From assembly GCA_964554365.1 (NCBI GenBank), contig CAZKOJ010000026.1, positions 1 to 33,543 on the forward strand: a DNA stretch of 33,543 bases. Direction: 5' to 3'. This document shows positions 15,767 to 23,868 of this stretch, piece by piece. This DNA comes from Clostridium_AM sp964554365. Lineage in GTDB: Bacteria > Bacillota > Clostridia > Clostridiales > Clostridiaceae. A program made the translations under genes and the position numbers. The notes under the pieces were generated by a model. It saw only the letters and a list, made by a program, of their open reading frames with translations, was not told where the DNA came from and ran no database searches. Numbering within the stretch: the stretch's first letter is position 1; each line of letters opens with the position of its first letter.

Positions 15767-17647
15767 CTATTTCCTTGTGACAGCATCGAATTTACATGCA
15801 CTCATACAGCCTCCGCATTTTATACACTTTTCCTTATCTATTGTATGTGTTTTCTTAACACTACCGGAAATAGCAACTGTAGGACATACCCTTGTGCAAG
15901 CAGTACAGCCTATACATTTTTCAGGATCTATATGATATTTTAAAAGTGCAGTACAAACTCCAGAAGGACAATATTTATCTTTTACATGAGACACATATTC
16001 ATCCCAAAAAAATTTCATTGTACTAATAATTGGATTAGGTGATGTTTGACCAAGGCCACAAAGGGAAGAATCTTTTATTATGTAACTTAAATCTTTTAAA
16101 CCTTCCAGATGTTCCATAGTACCTTTTCCATTGGTTATATCCTCCAAAATCTCAAGAAGTCTTTTATTACCTATTCTACAAGGGGTACACCTACCGCAGG
16201 ATTCATCTACACTAAATTGTAAATAGAATTTAGATATATTTACCATACAATTGTCCTCATCCATAACTATCATACCCCCAGAACCCATCATAGAACCTAT
16301 TTCAGTAAGGCTTTCATAGTCAATAGGAATATCTAAATATTCTTCGGGGATACAGCCACCAGAGGGACCTCCTGTTTGAACAGCTTTGAATTTTTTACCA
16401 TCTTTAATTCCTCCACCAAGGTCAAATATTATTTCTCTTAAACTTATCCCCATAGGCACTTCTACAAGGCCTACATTATTAATTTTACCTGCCAGTGCAA
16501 ATACTTTAGTGCCCTTACTTTTTTCAGTACCTATTGAACTAAACCAATCTGCACCCTTAAGTAGTATAGGACAAATATTTGCAAGGGTTTCCACATTATT
16601 TATATTGGTAGGCTTTTTCCAAAGACCAACTTGAGAAGGAAAAGGGGGTTTTACTGTAGGTTCCCCACGACCTCCTTCTACGGAGTTTATAAGTGCAGTT
16701 TCTTCACCACATATAAAAGCACCTGCGCCATATTTTAAATCTATATTAAAAGAGAAGTTGGAGCCTAAAATTTTATCTCCAAGCATTCCTATAGCATAGG
16801 CCTGTTTAATAGCAATTTTTAATCTGTTTATTGCAAGAGGGTATTCAGCTCTAATATAAACATAGCCTTTATTTGCACCTATACAATAGCCTGCAATAAC
16901 CATGGCTTCAATTACAGAGTTAGGATCACCCTCTAATATGCTTCTGTCCATAAAGGCACCTGGATCACCTTCGTCAGCATTACAAATTATGTACTTCACA
17001 GGGGATTCGGATTTTTTTGACATTTCCCACTTTATGCCTGTAGGGAAGCCGCCGCCACCACGTCCTCTTAGTCCACTTTTCTTAAGTTCATCAATTACAG
17101 TTTCAGGAGTCATTTTATTTAAAACTTTACCTAAGGCTTCATAACCATTCATTGCTATATATTCATTGATGTTTTCTGGATTAATAAGACCACAATTTCT
17201 AAGAGCGATTCTCTTTTGTTTTTTATAGAAAGGGATATCTCTTTGTTTTGATATTCTATTATTTGAACCAGGTTCTTTATATAACAACTCATCAACAATG
17301 ATACCTTTTGCAATGTGTTCATATACAATAAGTTTTGCTCTTTCAGGGGTGACTTCAACATAAAATACATTGTCTGGAACAATTTTAACGATAGGTCCTT
17401 TTTCGCAAAATCCAAAGCAACCTGTAGAAATAACATCCGCTTCCTCCTGAAGGTTTGCATTTTTAAGTTCAGCTTTAAGTGTGGCAACGACATCTATACC
17501 TTTTGAAGCGTGGCATCCCGTTCCTCCGCATACCAGGATGCTTTTTTTAATATGTTTATCTTCAATTTCGGAGATACGATTTGTAATTTTAGCTTTGTAT
17601 TGTTCCCTTAAAGCTGTTAATTCTTCAAGGGATTTAATTTTATCCAT
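15767..17647 (-). CDS. hydB: NADH/flavin subunit of the bifurcating hydrogenase (NuoF-like)
   Basis: This 626-residue subunit binds NAD(H) and FMN and, in characterised HydABC complexes, is the site of flavin-based electron bifurcation. The N-terminal thioredoxin-like [2Fe-2S] domain has Cys40, Cys45, Cys77 and Cys81 (CGGTGC and STGCFGFC). The NuoF core begins near 150, with the FMN/NADH glycine motif RGRGGGGFPTG (about 195), and has a [4Fe-4S] site in ESCGRCTPCR (about 480). The C-terminal ferredoxin domain has CIGCTACTRVCP and CIKCGGCMSACK, two more [4Fe-4S] clusters. It follows hydC by 53 bases and precedes hydA by 24, so the three are one operon. Confidence 0.94.
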   Translation of the reverse strand: MDKIKSLEELTALREQYKAKITNRISEIEDKHIKKSILVCGGTGCHASKGIDVVATLKAELKNANLQEEADVISTGCFGFCEKGPIVKIVPDNVFYVEVTPERAKLIVYEHIAKGIIVDELLYKEPGSNNRISKQRDIPFYKKQKRIALRNCGLINPENINEYIAMNGYEALGKVLNKMTPETVIDELKKSGLRGRGGGGFPTGIKWEMSKKSESPVKYIICNADEGDPGAFMDRSILEGDPNSVIEAMVIAGYCIGANKGYVYIRAEYPLAINRLKIAIKQAYAIGMLGDKILGSNFSFNIDLKYGAGAFICGEETALINSVEGGRGEPTVKPPFPSQVGLWKKPTNINNVETLANICPILLKGADWFSSIGTEKSKGTKVFALAGKINNVGLVEVPMGISLREIIFDLGGGIKDGKKFKAVQTGGPSGGCIPEEYLDIPIDYESLTEIGSMMGSGGMIVMDEDNCMVNISKFYLQFSVDESCGRCTPCRIGNKRLLEILEDITNGKGTMEHLEGLKDLSYIIKDSSLCGLGQTSPNPIISTMKFFWDEYVSHVKDKYCPSGVCTALLKYHIDPEKCIGCTACTRVCPTVAISGSVKKTHTIDKEKCIKCGGCMSACKFDAVTRK

Positions 17648-17700
17648 ATATTTCCCTCCACATTAAGTTTCAATATTTTAGGTATTTCTTTGAGTATGCA

Positions 17701-18183
17701 TTAAGTTAAGGTGTATTGACTTATTATTCCTTCAACATCAGAAACCTTTACTCTTCCATGAACCTCTCCATCAATTACAACCACTGGTGCAAGACCGCAA
17801 GCACCAACACATCTCAAAATATCTATGGTGAATAATCCGTCCTTTGTGGTAAATCCATCTCTTATGTTAAGTTGTTTTTTAAATTCTTCCAGAACTTTTT
17901 CAGCACCTTTTACAAAACAAGCAGTTCCCATACATATGCTTATTACATGTTTACCTCTAGGTGCTATGGTAAAATAGGAATAGAAGGTAACTACACCAAA
18001 TACCTTAGCTGCAGTAATGTTAAGTTTATTTGCAATAAATATCTGCAATTCTTCAGGAAGATATCCAAACATATTTTGCGCTGTATGAAGTACATTTATA
18101 AGTGCACCTTCTTTTTCTTCTAAATTGTCTATGTAGGAGGAGAGTTCTTTTAGCTTCTCATTATCTAATTTGCATATATCCAT
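17701..18183 (-). CDS. hydC: NuoE-like [2Fe-2S] subunit of the bifurcating hydrogenase
   Basis: This 160-residue subunit of the thioredoxin-like [2Fe-2S] ferredoxin family matches the usual NuoE/HydC size. A helical N-terminal domain (about 1-75) is followed by the cluster-binding domain with Cys84, Cys89, Cys125 and Cys129 (ICMGTACF, RCVGACG). It relays electrons beside HydB. It is the first gene of hydCBA. Upstream on the minus strand TATAAT (18270-18265) is a possible -10 without a good -35. The ribosome site GCAGGAACG lies in the 3' arm of a small hairpin (18191-18205). I looked for a redox-repressor (Rex) site and saw no convincing palindrome. Confidence 0.93.
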   Translation of the reverse strand: MDICKLDNEKLKELSSYIDNLEEKEGALINVLHTAQNMFGYLPEELQIFIANKLNITAAKVFGVVTFYSYFTIAPRGKHVISICMGTACFVKGAEKVLEEFKKQLNIRDGFTTKDGLFTIDILRCVGACGLAPVVVIDGEVHGRVKVSDVEGIISQYTLT

Positions 18184-18190
18184 AATCGTT

Positions 18191-18205
18191 CCTGCTTAAT
18201 GCAGG
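18191..18205 (-). promoter_or_regulatory. Small hairpin covering the hydC ribosome binding site
   Basis: On the minus strand CCTGC-ATTAA-GCAGG forms a 5-bp stem whose 3' arm is the GCAGG part of the hydC Shine-Dalgarno sequence, seven bases from the ATG. It could lower translation initiation unless opened. The stem is short, so the effect may be small. Confidence 0.4.
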
Positions 18206-18323
18206 CTTTTCACCACCCTTTTTGTAATATTCTCAAAGTAGTATTGGCGTTATGAGTAATTTTTATTATACAATGTGTGCTAAAGGTTAATTTTAAAAAA
18301 TAAAATTATTTTTGTATTGTAGA

Positions 18324-18350
18324 GAACCAATTTGGATTATTGTGAGTCTA
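18324..18350 (+). promoter_or_regulatory. Candidate ECF-sigma autoregulated promoter
   Basis: GAACC (18324-18328) and GTCTA (18346-18350) are separated by 17 bases. This matches the usual ECF layout of an AAC-containing -35 and a GTC-containing -10 and lies about 50 bases before the ECF sigma gene. ECF factors commonly drive their own operon. Confidence 0.5.
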
Positions 18351-18398
18351 ATAGGTGAATTTTGAAATAGTATGCTATTTTGTACATGGAGGTAAGAA

Positions 18399-18917
18399 AT
18401 GGAATATGCAACATTGGTTAGGAAAGCAAAAAATGGAGATGGAAATGCCTTTTCAAAACTAATAAAAGTTTATGAAAAAGATTTGTACAGGGTGAGTAAA
18501 GCCATGGTGAAAAATGATGATGATGCCTTAGATTGTATACAAGATACAATTTTAAGAGCTTATGAAAATATGGAAAAATTGGAAAAAGAGCAGTATTTTA
18601 AAACCTGGCTTATAAAAATCTTGATAAATAGGTGTAATTCGTTAATGTCTAAAAGGAAAAAGGTTATTTCCTATTCAGAAGTTTTTACTGAAGGGAAGGA
18701 AGATAATATTACTGAAAAAATAGAAGTGAAAAGTGCTATAGAAAAGCTGGAGGATGAGCTAAAAGTTCTTGTAATGCTATATTATTTTGAGGATATGAGT
18801 ATAAAAGATATAGGTGAGAGTTTAAAAATACCTGAAGGAACAGTGAAATCCAGATTATCTAGAGCAAGAACTTATCTTAAAGAATTATTAGAAGATAAGG
18901 AAAGGAGTATCATTTAA
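18399..18917 (+). CDS. ECF-type RNA polymerase sigma factor
   Basis: This 172-residue sigma-70 family factor of the extracytoplasmic-function class has only regions 2 and 4. Region 2 (about 8-75) includes NGDGNAFSKLIKVYEKDLYRV and DDDALDCIQDTILRAYENM, the -10-binding helix. Region 4 (about 115-165) includes LPEGTVKSR-like IPEGTVKSRLSRARTYLKELL, the -35-binding helix-turn-helix. The length and spacing are normal. The GGAGG ribosome site is followed by ATG 18399. The DUF4179 anti-sigma gene begins one base after its stop, so the two are co-translated. An ECF-like promoter upstream suggests self-activation. It resembles the SigV/SigW type, but the signal is not evident. Confidence 0.92.
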   Translation: MEYATLVRKAKNGDGNAFSKLIKVYEKDLYRVSKAMVKNDDDALDCIQDTILRAYENMEKLEKEQYFKTWLIKILINRCNSLMSKRKKVISYSEVFTEGKEDNITEKIEVKSAIEKLEDELKVLVMLYYFEDMSIKDIGESLKIPEGTVKSRLSRARTYLKELLEDKERSII

Positions 18918-18918
18918 T

Positions 18919-20256
18919 ATGGAAAATGAATTTGATTTAAAGTTAAAAGAATACCTTAATAAAAATGAGAATATAGAAGTTCCGGAAAAAATTTCTCGCG
19001 GTGTTGATGAAATATTGATGAATTTAAATAATAAAAAGAAGAAAAATTACATAAAGAAAGGAATTGCTGCAGCTATTATAGTTATAATGTCAACATTAGG
19101 AATGGGGGTAGCTTTTCCAGCATTAGCAGAGGAAATGCCTGTGATAAATAAAATTATTGGTAAAAATTCTATTTTTAATAGGGAATATAAAGAATTTAAC
19201 CATTTTGATAATCTTAAAAACGTACAGGATTATTCTATGGATGTAGAACAAACAATAAAGGATAATAATATTTCAGTGACGTTAAAGGAAATAGCTTATG
19301 ATGGAACAGCTTTATATGTTATTTATGAAGAAAAAGGAATAGAAATTTCTGAAAAAGATTATTTTAATGATAAAAAAACCTTAAGTATAGATGGAAAACC
19401 ACTTGAAGCTGGGGCTATAATACCAGAAAAGATAAATAATAATACTGTGCGCGTTACAGAAGTATATCCTATTGTTGAAGAAAAAAATATTCCAGATAAG
19501 TTTAATGTGGAGATTCATTTTACTCAAATACACGAACATAATGGGAAATGGGATTTTAATTTTAGAATTGACAAGAATCAACTTGTTAAAAATTTAAATA
19601 CAAAGAAAATAAATGAAAATATAACAGTAGGATGGGATAGGGCTAAAATACTTTCTTTAACCCAAAGTTCTGCTTATATAAGCCTTAATATTGAACACAG
19701 CCATTATAAGCCAGATAGATATGATTTTTCAATGCTAGATGATAAAGGAAATGAATTACAACAAGATGATATGGGGAGAATTACAAAGAAAGGAATGTAT
19801 AAAATAGTTACAAGGTTTTTTAAGTCAACGAAAAATCAAAAAATATCAAAAATAAGAGTAGTTAGGAGTAAAATAGGATATTTTTCACCTGATAAAATAA
19901 AACATAGGAGTTATTTAGATTTAAATGATATAGCACCAAAAACCATATCTATTGGTTCAAGCAAAGAATTAAAGGTTAGTAAAATTGAAGAAAAAGATAA
20001 TTATTATGAAGTTATTTTAGAAACAAAGGATTTATCCATACAGCAATATAGGTTTGCAGGAGGAATATCGGTATATAACAAGGAAAAAAATGAAAATGAC
20101 CGTACAGCTTACAGTGTAGTTAAATTAGATGCACTAGGAAACAATAGTTACAAAGTTTCTGTACTTAAAAGAGATGTTAAAAATGGAAAAAATGTTTTAG
20201 CTTTTGGAAATTATGATGAAACTATAGCGGAAATAACTGAAATTAACTTAAAGTAA
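18919..20256 (+). CDS. Anti-sigma factor with DUF4179 extracellular domain
   Basis: This 445-residue single-span membrane protein is encoded directly behind the ECF sigma gene. A short cytoplasmic N-terminal part (about 1-48) should bind the sigma factor. A helix at about 49-70 (GIAAAIIVIMSTLGMGVAFPAL) crosses the membrane. The outside part starts with the DUF4179 pattern (MPVINKIIG and SVTLKEIAYDGTALYVIYEEKG) and continues as beta-rich repeats to the end. By family the cognate sigma is held inactive until the anti-sigma is degraded. The ligand or stress is unknown. The 1-base gap to the sigma gene and the absence of another promoter support co-expression. Confidence 0.85.
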   Translation: MENEFDLKLKEYLNKNENIEVPEKISRGVDEILMNLNNKKKKNYIKKGIAAAIIVIMSTLGMGVAFPALAEEMPVINKIIGKNSIFNREYKEFNHFDNLKNVQDYSMDVEQTIKDNNISVTLKEIAYDGTALYVIYEEKGIEISEKDYFNDKKTLSIDGKPLEAGAIIPEKINNNTVRVTEVYPIVEEKNIPDKFNVEIHFTQIHEHNGKWDFNFRIDKNQLVKNLNTKKINENITVGWDRAKILSLTQSSAYISLNIEHSHYKPDRYDFSMLDDKGNELQQDDMGRITKKGMYKIVTRFFKSTKNQKISKIRVVRSKIGYFSPDKIKHRSYLDLNDIAPKTISIGSSKELKVSKIEEKDNYYEVILETKDLSIQQYRFAGGISVYNKEKNENDRTAYSVVKLDALGNNSYKVSVLKRDVKNGKNVLAFGNYDETIAEITEINLK

Positions 20257-20311
20257 AATTCCACCTTCTATATAAGAGAGAACATTAGCAATGGTAGCTA
20301 TGAGATAAAAG

Positions 20312-20320
20312 TGATATAAT
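20312..20320 (+). promoter_or_regulatory. Extended -10 promoter of the Cys-rich gene
   Basis: TGATATAAT, a consensus TATAAT (20315-20320) with the TGn extension, lies about 40 bases before the Cys-rich gene. No good -35 is seen, which is typical of extended -10 promoters. Confidence 0.5.
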
Positions 20321-20359
20321 ATTAGAAAGTTACTTAACTGAAAGGATACAATAAATAAC

Positions 20360-20767
20360 ATGAGTGATAAAATTAAAGTTCAAATATTTGGTGTGAAATA
20401 TAAAGAAATTTCAAGTGGATGCGGTTGCAGCAATAAAAAAAGTGGATGTGATAGCTGTAAAAGTAAAAAAGAATCTTGTGATGGATGTGGTAGCAGTGGT
20501 GGCTGTGGGAAAAATAGCGGAAATACAGTAGGGCAGGCTTATGATAAGTTAAAAAAGTTTATTGAAGAAAGTGATGTTAATAATAAGACTGAACTGGAAT
20601 TTATAGATTTAGACCAAATTAATATTAAAGAAAAATATCCGAAAATAAAAGAGACTATAGACAAAGGCTTTGAACCACCTATTACAGTTATTGATGATAT
20701 CATAAGATATTATGGTGGTATATCTGAGAGTTTAGTGTATAAAGACATAAAAGAGCTTTTAGAGTAA
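20360..20767 (+). CDS. Cysteine-rich, thioredoxin-fold-like small protein
   Basis: This 135-residue soluble protein of unknown function is unlike most neighbours in carrying seven cysteines between residues 21 and 49. They form CxC (21/23), CxxC (30/33), CxxC (40/43) and a single Cys49 in a Gly/Ser/Lys-rich loop. The flanks, KVQIFGVKY at the start and LEFIDLDQINIKEKYP...EPPITVIDDIIRYYGGIS at the end, have the strand-helix-strand pattern of YuzD-like thioredoxin folds. A Cys cluster inserted after the first strand would place it near the active-site position. It could be a metal-binding or disulfide-exchange protein. The ribosome site (AAAGGA, 20341-20346) is 13 bases from the ATG, which is weak. 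A terminator follows directly. Confidence 0.75.
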   Translation: MSDKIKVQIFGVKYKEISSGCGCSNKKSGCDSCKSKKESCDGCGSSGGCGKNSGNTVGQAYDKLKKFIEESDVNNKTELEFIDLDQINIKEKYPKIKETIDKGFEPPITVIDDIIRYYGGISESLVYKDIKELLE

Positions 20768-20783
20768 AAGTTTTAAAATAATA

Positions 20784-20824
20784 AAAACCTTATGTTTATG
20801 AATTACATACACATAAGGTTTTTT
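20784..20824. terminator. Bidirectional terminator between convergent genes
   Basis: Arms 20784-20795 (AAAACCTTATGT) and 20811-20822 (ACATAAGGTTTT) pair around a 15-base loop. T20819-20824 follows on the plus strand, and the minus strand reads into TTTTTATTATTTT, so it can stop both the Cys-rich gene and the ABC operon. Confidence 0.8.
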
Positions 20825-20843
20825 GCGTAGAACGAGAAATCTT

Positions 20844-21638
20844 TTAAGAAAGAGCTAGTTCATCGCTTATAAAGTCTTTGCAATTTTTGTTATTGAATAA
20901 GTCTAAAAGTTTAGGTATAGTTAGACTTTTCTTTTCTTCACCACTTATATCTAAAAGTATTTCTCCAGCATGGAGCATTATTAATCTGTTTCCTATATCT
21001 ATAGCATAATTTAAATTATGAGTTATCATAAGTGTAGTTATATTTTTTTCACTAACAGTACTTTTGGTTAACTCTATTATATTTTCAGAGGTTTTTGGAT
21101 CTAAAGCTGCAGTATGCTCGTCTAAAAGTAATAAATCAGGGTTAGATATAGTTGATATAAGTAATGATAAGGCTTGCCGCTGACCACCGGATAGCAATCC
21201 AACTTTTGTATTTAAATTATTTTCAAGTCCTAAAGAAAGTTTTGATAATATTTCTTGAAAGAATTCTATATTTTTTTTAGAAACTCCAGCACTTAAGCCA
21301 AATTTACCACCTTTATTATAAGCCATAGATAGATTTTCTAGTATAGTCATGGAAGGTGATGTACCTAAAGTTGGATTTTGAAAAACCCTACCAATAAATT
21401 TTGTTCTTTTATGTTCAGGAAGAGCTGAAATATCTCTCCCTTTTAAACAAATAGACCCTTCATCAGGTAGTATGCCGCCAGATATCAGATTTAGAAGAGA
21501 AGACTTTCCAGCTCCATTACTTCCTACTATAGTAATAAAATCTCCTTTATTTATGTGAAATGATAAATTATTAAATACCACTTTTTCATTTACTGTATTT
21601 TTATTAAAAGCTTTTTGTAAATTATTTATTCGAAGCAA
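20844..21638 (-). CDS. ABC transporter ATP-binding protein (TrpZ-like)
   Basis: This 264-residue cytoplasmic ATPase powers the permease encoded just upstream. Walker A is GSNGAGKSSL (about 39-48), the Q-loop is VFQNPTLG, the signature is LLSGGQRQALSLL, Walker B is DLLLLDEHTAALD, and the H-loop is MITHN. The overall pattern matches the family paired with PF04392-type binding proteins, as in TrpXYZ. The ATG overlaps the end of the permease gene by 17 bases, so translation is coupled. It is the last gene of the operon before the bidirectional terminator. Confidence 0.92.
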   Translation of the reverse strand: MLRINNLQKAFNKNTVNEKVVFNNLSFHINKGDFITIVGSNGAGKSSLLNLISGGILPDEGSICLKGRDISALPEHKRTKFIGRVFQNPTLGTSPSMTILENLSMAYNKGGKFGLSAGVSKKNIEFFQEILSKLSLGLENNLNTKVGLLSGGQRQALSLLISTISNPDLLLLDEHTAALDPKTSENIIELTKSTVSEKNITTLMITHNLNYAIDIGNRLIMLHAGEILLDISGEEKKSLTIPKLLDLFNNKNCKDFISDELALS

Positions 21639-22515
21639 TTGCTACACCTCCTGAAGTTAATTTTTTTAACTTTTTAAAACTTAAATTTAGCTTTTTGCCA
21701 TTTAAGGACAATGCAATTATAACAATTACACAAGTTATAAGTTTTAAATCTGTTGGAGGGAAGCCCATTTTCAAAGCAAGAGATAAACTACCTTTATACA
21801 ATATCGAACCTAAAATTGCAGTAGTTGTTGGAAGTAAGAATGAAGCTTTTCTGAAAACAGATTCTCCTAGTATAACAGAAGCCAGGCCCATTACTATAAT
21901 TCCAGTACCCATACCTACATCAGAAAATTTCTGATATTGAGCCATCATAGAACCGGACAATGCTACAATACCATTTGAAAGCATAAGACCTAATATTTTT
22001 ATAGTTCCTATATCAATTCCGAGAGAAGTTACCATTTGAGGATTGTCTCCTGTGGCTCTTAATATAAAACCAAGTTTTGTTTTTAAAAATAAATCTAAAC
22101 CTATTTTAGCTAAAACAGCAAATATAGCAATTATGATTACAGGAGAAATGCTGTTAGAAAAAATAGTGCTTTGAGAGAACAATGGTATATTTGCTTTACC
22201 CATTATTCTAAGATTTATAGAGTAAAGACCTATCATAACTAAAATACCTGAAAGCAAATTAGTTATTTTAAGCTTAACGTGAAGTACCCCTGTAATTCCA
22301 CCTGCTATAATTCCTGAAGCAAAAGCTAAAATTAATGATACATATGGGTTTACACCTTTTATAAGAGCGGCTGCTGTAACAGCAGCCCCAAGAGCAAAGG
22401 TTCCATCTACTGATAGATCAGGGAAATCTAATATTTTATAAGTTATATAAACACCTATTGCCATTATGGCAAATATAAATCCCTGTTCTAATATATTTAT
22501 TATAAAGCCATCCAT
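21622..22515 (-). CDS. ABC transporter permease (TrpY-like, LivH/RbsC class)
   Basis: This 297-residue hydrophobic protein has roughly eight membrane helices and belongs to the branched-chain amino acid and sugar permease class (BPD_transp_2). It contains the characteristic early segment YITYKILDFPDLSVDGTFALGAA and the later GLASVILGESVFRK, near the ATPase-coupling region. Its ATG shares one base with the TAA of the binding-protein gene (TAATG at 22515), and it overlaps the ATPase gene by 17 bases. This gives a tightly coupled three-gene transporter. The substrate cannot be read from this subunit. Confidence 0.9.
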   Translation of the reverse strand: MDGFIINILEQGFIFAIMAIGVYITYKILDFPDLSVDGTFALGAAVTAAALIKGVNPYVSLILAFASGIIAGGITGVLHVKLKITNLLSGILVMIGLYSINLRIMGKANIPLFSQSTIFSNSISPVIIIAIFAVLAKIGLDLFLKTKLGFILRATGDNPQMVTSLGIDIGTIKILGLMLSNGIVALSGSMMAQYQKFSDVGMGTGIIVMGLASVILGESVFRKASFLLPTTTAILGSILYKGSLSLALKMGFPPTDLKLITCVIVIIALSLNGKKLNLSFKKLKKLTSGGVAIASNK

Positions 22516-23525
22516 TACTTGCCACCACCCTTAACTAGTTCTGCTTTTGATTTTAAATCATCTGGTATGGTGATGTTAAGTTTTTTGGCTGTGTCTTCAT
22601 TTATTATTAGTTTTGTTTCCTTTAAAGTTTGTATAGCCATATCATTAGGTTTTTTACCATTTATAATATCTACTGCCATAAGTCCAGTTTGGAAACCAAG
22701 TTTGTAGTAATCTATACCTTCTGTAGCTAATGCTCCAGCATCTACGTGAGCCTTTTCAGCACCAATTACAGGTATTTTTTTCTCAATACATTTTGAACTA
22801 ATAATGGACATTGATGATGCCACTAAATTATCTGTTGGGGTATATAAAACATCAATTTTAGAAAGTAAGGAATTTAATGACTGTGATAAATCATTAGAGC
22901 TTGTAATACCTACAGGTACTATTTCTAAATTCATCTTTGCAGCTTGTTCTTTTGCGCTTGCAACTTGAATTTCTGAGTTTGCTTCACTAGTATTATATAA
23001 CATACCTATTTTTTTGCAGTTAGGGTTTAATTTTTTCATTAACTCAAATTGTTTATCCATAGGTAATGCATCACTAGTGCCTGTAACGTTGGTATCAGGC
23101 TTGTTCAATGATTTAACTAAACCAGACTTCACAGGATCAGTTACAGCAGTTACAAGTATAGGAATACTTTTAGTACTGTTGTATGCCGCCTGAGCTGAAG
23201 GGGTGGCTATAGCCAATATTAAATCCTTCTTGTTTGAAACGAAATTGCTTGCAATAGTTTGAGCCGTAGGAATATCTCCTTGGGCGTTTTGAAAATCAAT
23301 TTTGATTTTTTCTCCATCCTTGAAACCTTTAGAACTAAGACCGTCTATGAAACCTTTACGAGTTGCATCTAGAGCAGGATGCTCTACAAGTTGACTAATT
23401 CCAATGTTTACTACCTTATTTGAACTACTTTCACTTTTGCTGTTATTTGAAGAACAGCCTGTTAAAACAGAACCACCTAAAAATAACGTGCCAATTACAC
23501 ATAACAATAATTTTTTTGCTACCAT
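22515..23525 (-). CDS. ABC transporter substrate-binding lipoprotein (TrpX-like)
   Basis: This 336-residue lipoprotein has a signal peptide ending in the lipobox VLTGC (Cys24), then two Rossmann-like lobes of the PF04392 family. It shows IGISQLVEHPALDATRKGFIDGL at the start and AIATPSAQAAYNSTKSIPILVTAVTDPVKSGLV in the hinge region, both typical of the TrpX/ABC_sub_bind type. Known members carry tryptophan or other aromatic amino acids, but many have unknown ligands. The UAG-repeat leader and the HutP-family gene upstream suggest that this transporter is controlled by RNA antitermination and carries an amino acid, possibly histidine. AGGAGG lies 9 bases before the ATG, and the start region repeats the leader's UAG motif. 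Confidence 0.9.
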   Translation of the reverse strand: MVAKKLLLCVIGTLFLGGSVLTGCSSNNSKSESSSNKVVNIGISQLVEHPALDATRKGFIDGLSSKGFKDGEKIKIDFQNAQGDIPTAQTIASNFVSNKKDLILAIATPSAQAAYNSTKSIPILVTAVTDPVKSGLVKSLNKPDTNVTGTSDALPMDKQFELMKKLNPNCKKIGMLYNTSEANSEIQVASAKEQAAKMNLEIVPVGITSSNDLSQSLNSLLSKIDVLYTPTDNLVASSMSIISSKCIEKKIPVIGAEKAHVDAGALATEGIDYYKLGFQTGLMAVDIINGKKPNDMAIQTLKETKLIINEDTAKKLNITIPDDLKSKAELVKGGGK

Positions 23526-23552
23526 ACTACCATCCTCCTAAAATATTTAATT

Positions 23553-23600
23553 ATAAAAATAAAAGCTACTTTTTTAATGTTAAAGATAGCTCTATTTAAC
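23553..23600 (-). promoter_or_regulatory. Transcription attenuator in the transporter leader
   Basis: On the minus strand AGCTATCTTT (23591-23582) pairs with AAAGTAGCT (23572-23564) with one bulge, and TTTATTTTT follows, giving a terminator. A competing hairpin, GTTAAA (23600-23595) with TTTAAC (23584-23579), uses part of the same 5' arm, so the two cannot form together. This is the layout of an antiterminator/terminator switch. Confidence 0.6.
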
Positions 23601-23607
23601 CTAAATT

Positions 23608-23646
23608 TCTACCGTTCTACATTACCATTCTACACTACCATGCTAC
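23608..23646 (-). repeat. Three tandem 13-bp UAG-bearing repeats in the transporter leader RNA
   Basis: On the minus strand the units are GTAGCATGGTAGT, GTAGAATGGTAAT and GTAGAACGGTAGA, exactly 13 bases each. Further UAG triplets follow before the attenuator. In the RNA several UAGs are 5 bases apart. This is the kind of repeat that HutP (NAG motifs) recognises, and a HutP-family gene lies directly upstream. Confidence 0.7.
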
Positions 23647-23687
23647 GAAATACATTATTTAGTTTATGATTGTAATTTTAAATTTGT

Positions 23688-23703
23688 TACTACTATACTA
23701 CTA
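23688..23703 (-). repeat. Second UAG cluster (8-bp tandem repeat) in the leader
   Basis: On the plus strand TACTACTA occurs twice in tandem. The transcript reads UAGUAGUAUAGUAGUA, giving four UAG triplets about 45 bases upstream of the 13-bp repeats. Confidence 0.65.
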
Positions 23704-23758
23704 TGTTCACATAAAATTTATTATTTTTCTGAACGTTTAAAAATGATTATTAAAAACA

Positions 23759-23787
23759 ATGATATATTAAATTATTTTTAATGTCAA
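23759..23787 (-). promoter_or_regulatory. Promoter of the transporter leader
   Basis: The minus strand has TTGACA (23787-23782) and TATCAT (23764-23759) with exactly 17 bases between. It gives a leader of about 225 bases before the binding-protein ATG, containing both UAG clusters and the attenuator. Confidence 0.7.
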
Positions 23788-23868
23788 CACATCTGCAAAT
23801 ATTCACAATATTATTAATAAAGATTGATAAGTGTGAAAATACATGATATCTAGTCGCTAAAAATTCAA

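Noticed and set aside
17155..17493. Open frame of 112 codons inside hydB in another frame
   Set aside because: It overlaps the conserved NuoF-like coding frame and has no ribosome site or family signature.
18184..18320. Rex binding site upstream of the hydrogenase operon
   Set aside because: I saw only loose TTAA-rich matches, not a TTGTTAA-N4-TTAACAA palindrome. Reported as absent or undetected.
23526..23752. T-box or TRAP-type control of the transporter leader
   Set aside because: There is no T-box AGGGTGGNACCGCG consensus. UAG spacing is mostly 5, not the 2-3 bases TRAP needs, and no mtrB gene is nearby, whereas a HutP-family gene is directly upstream.
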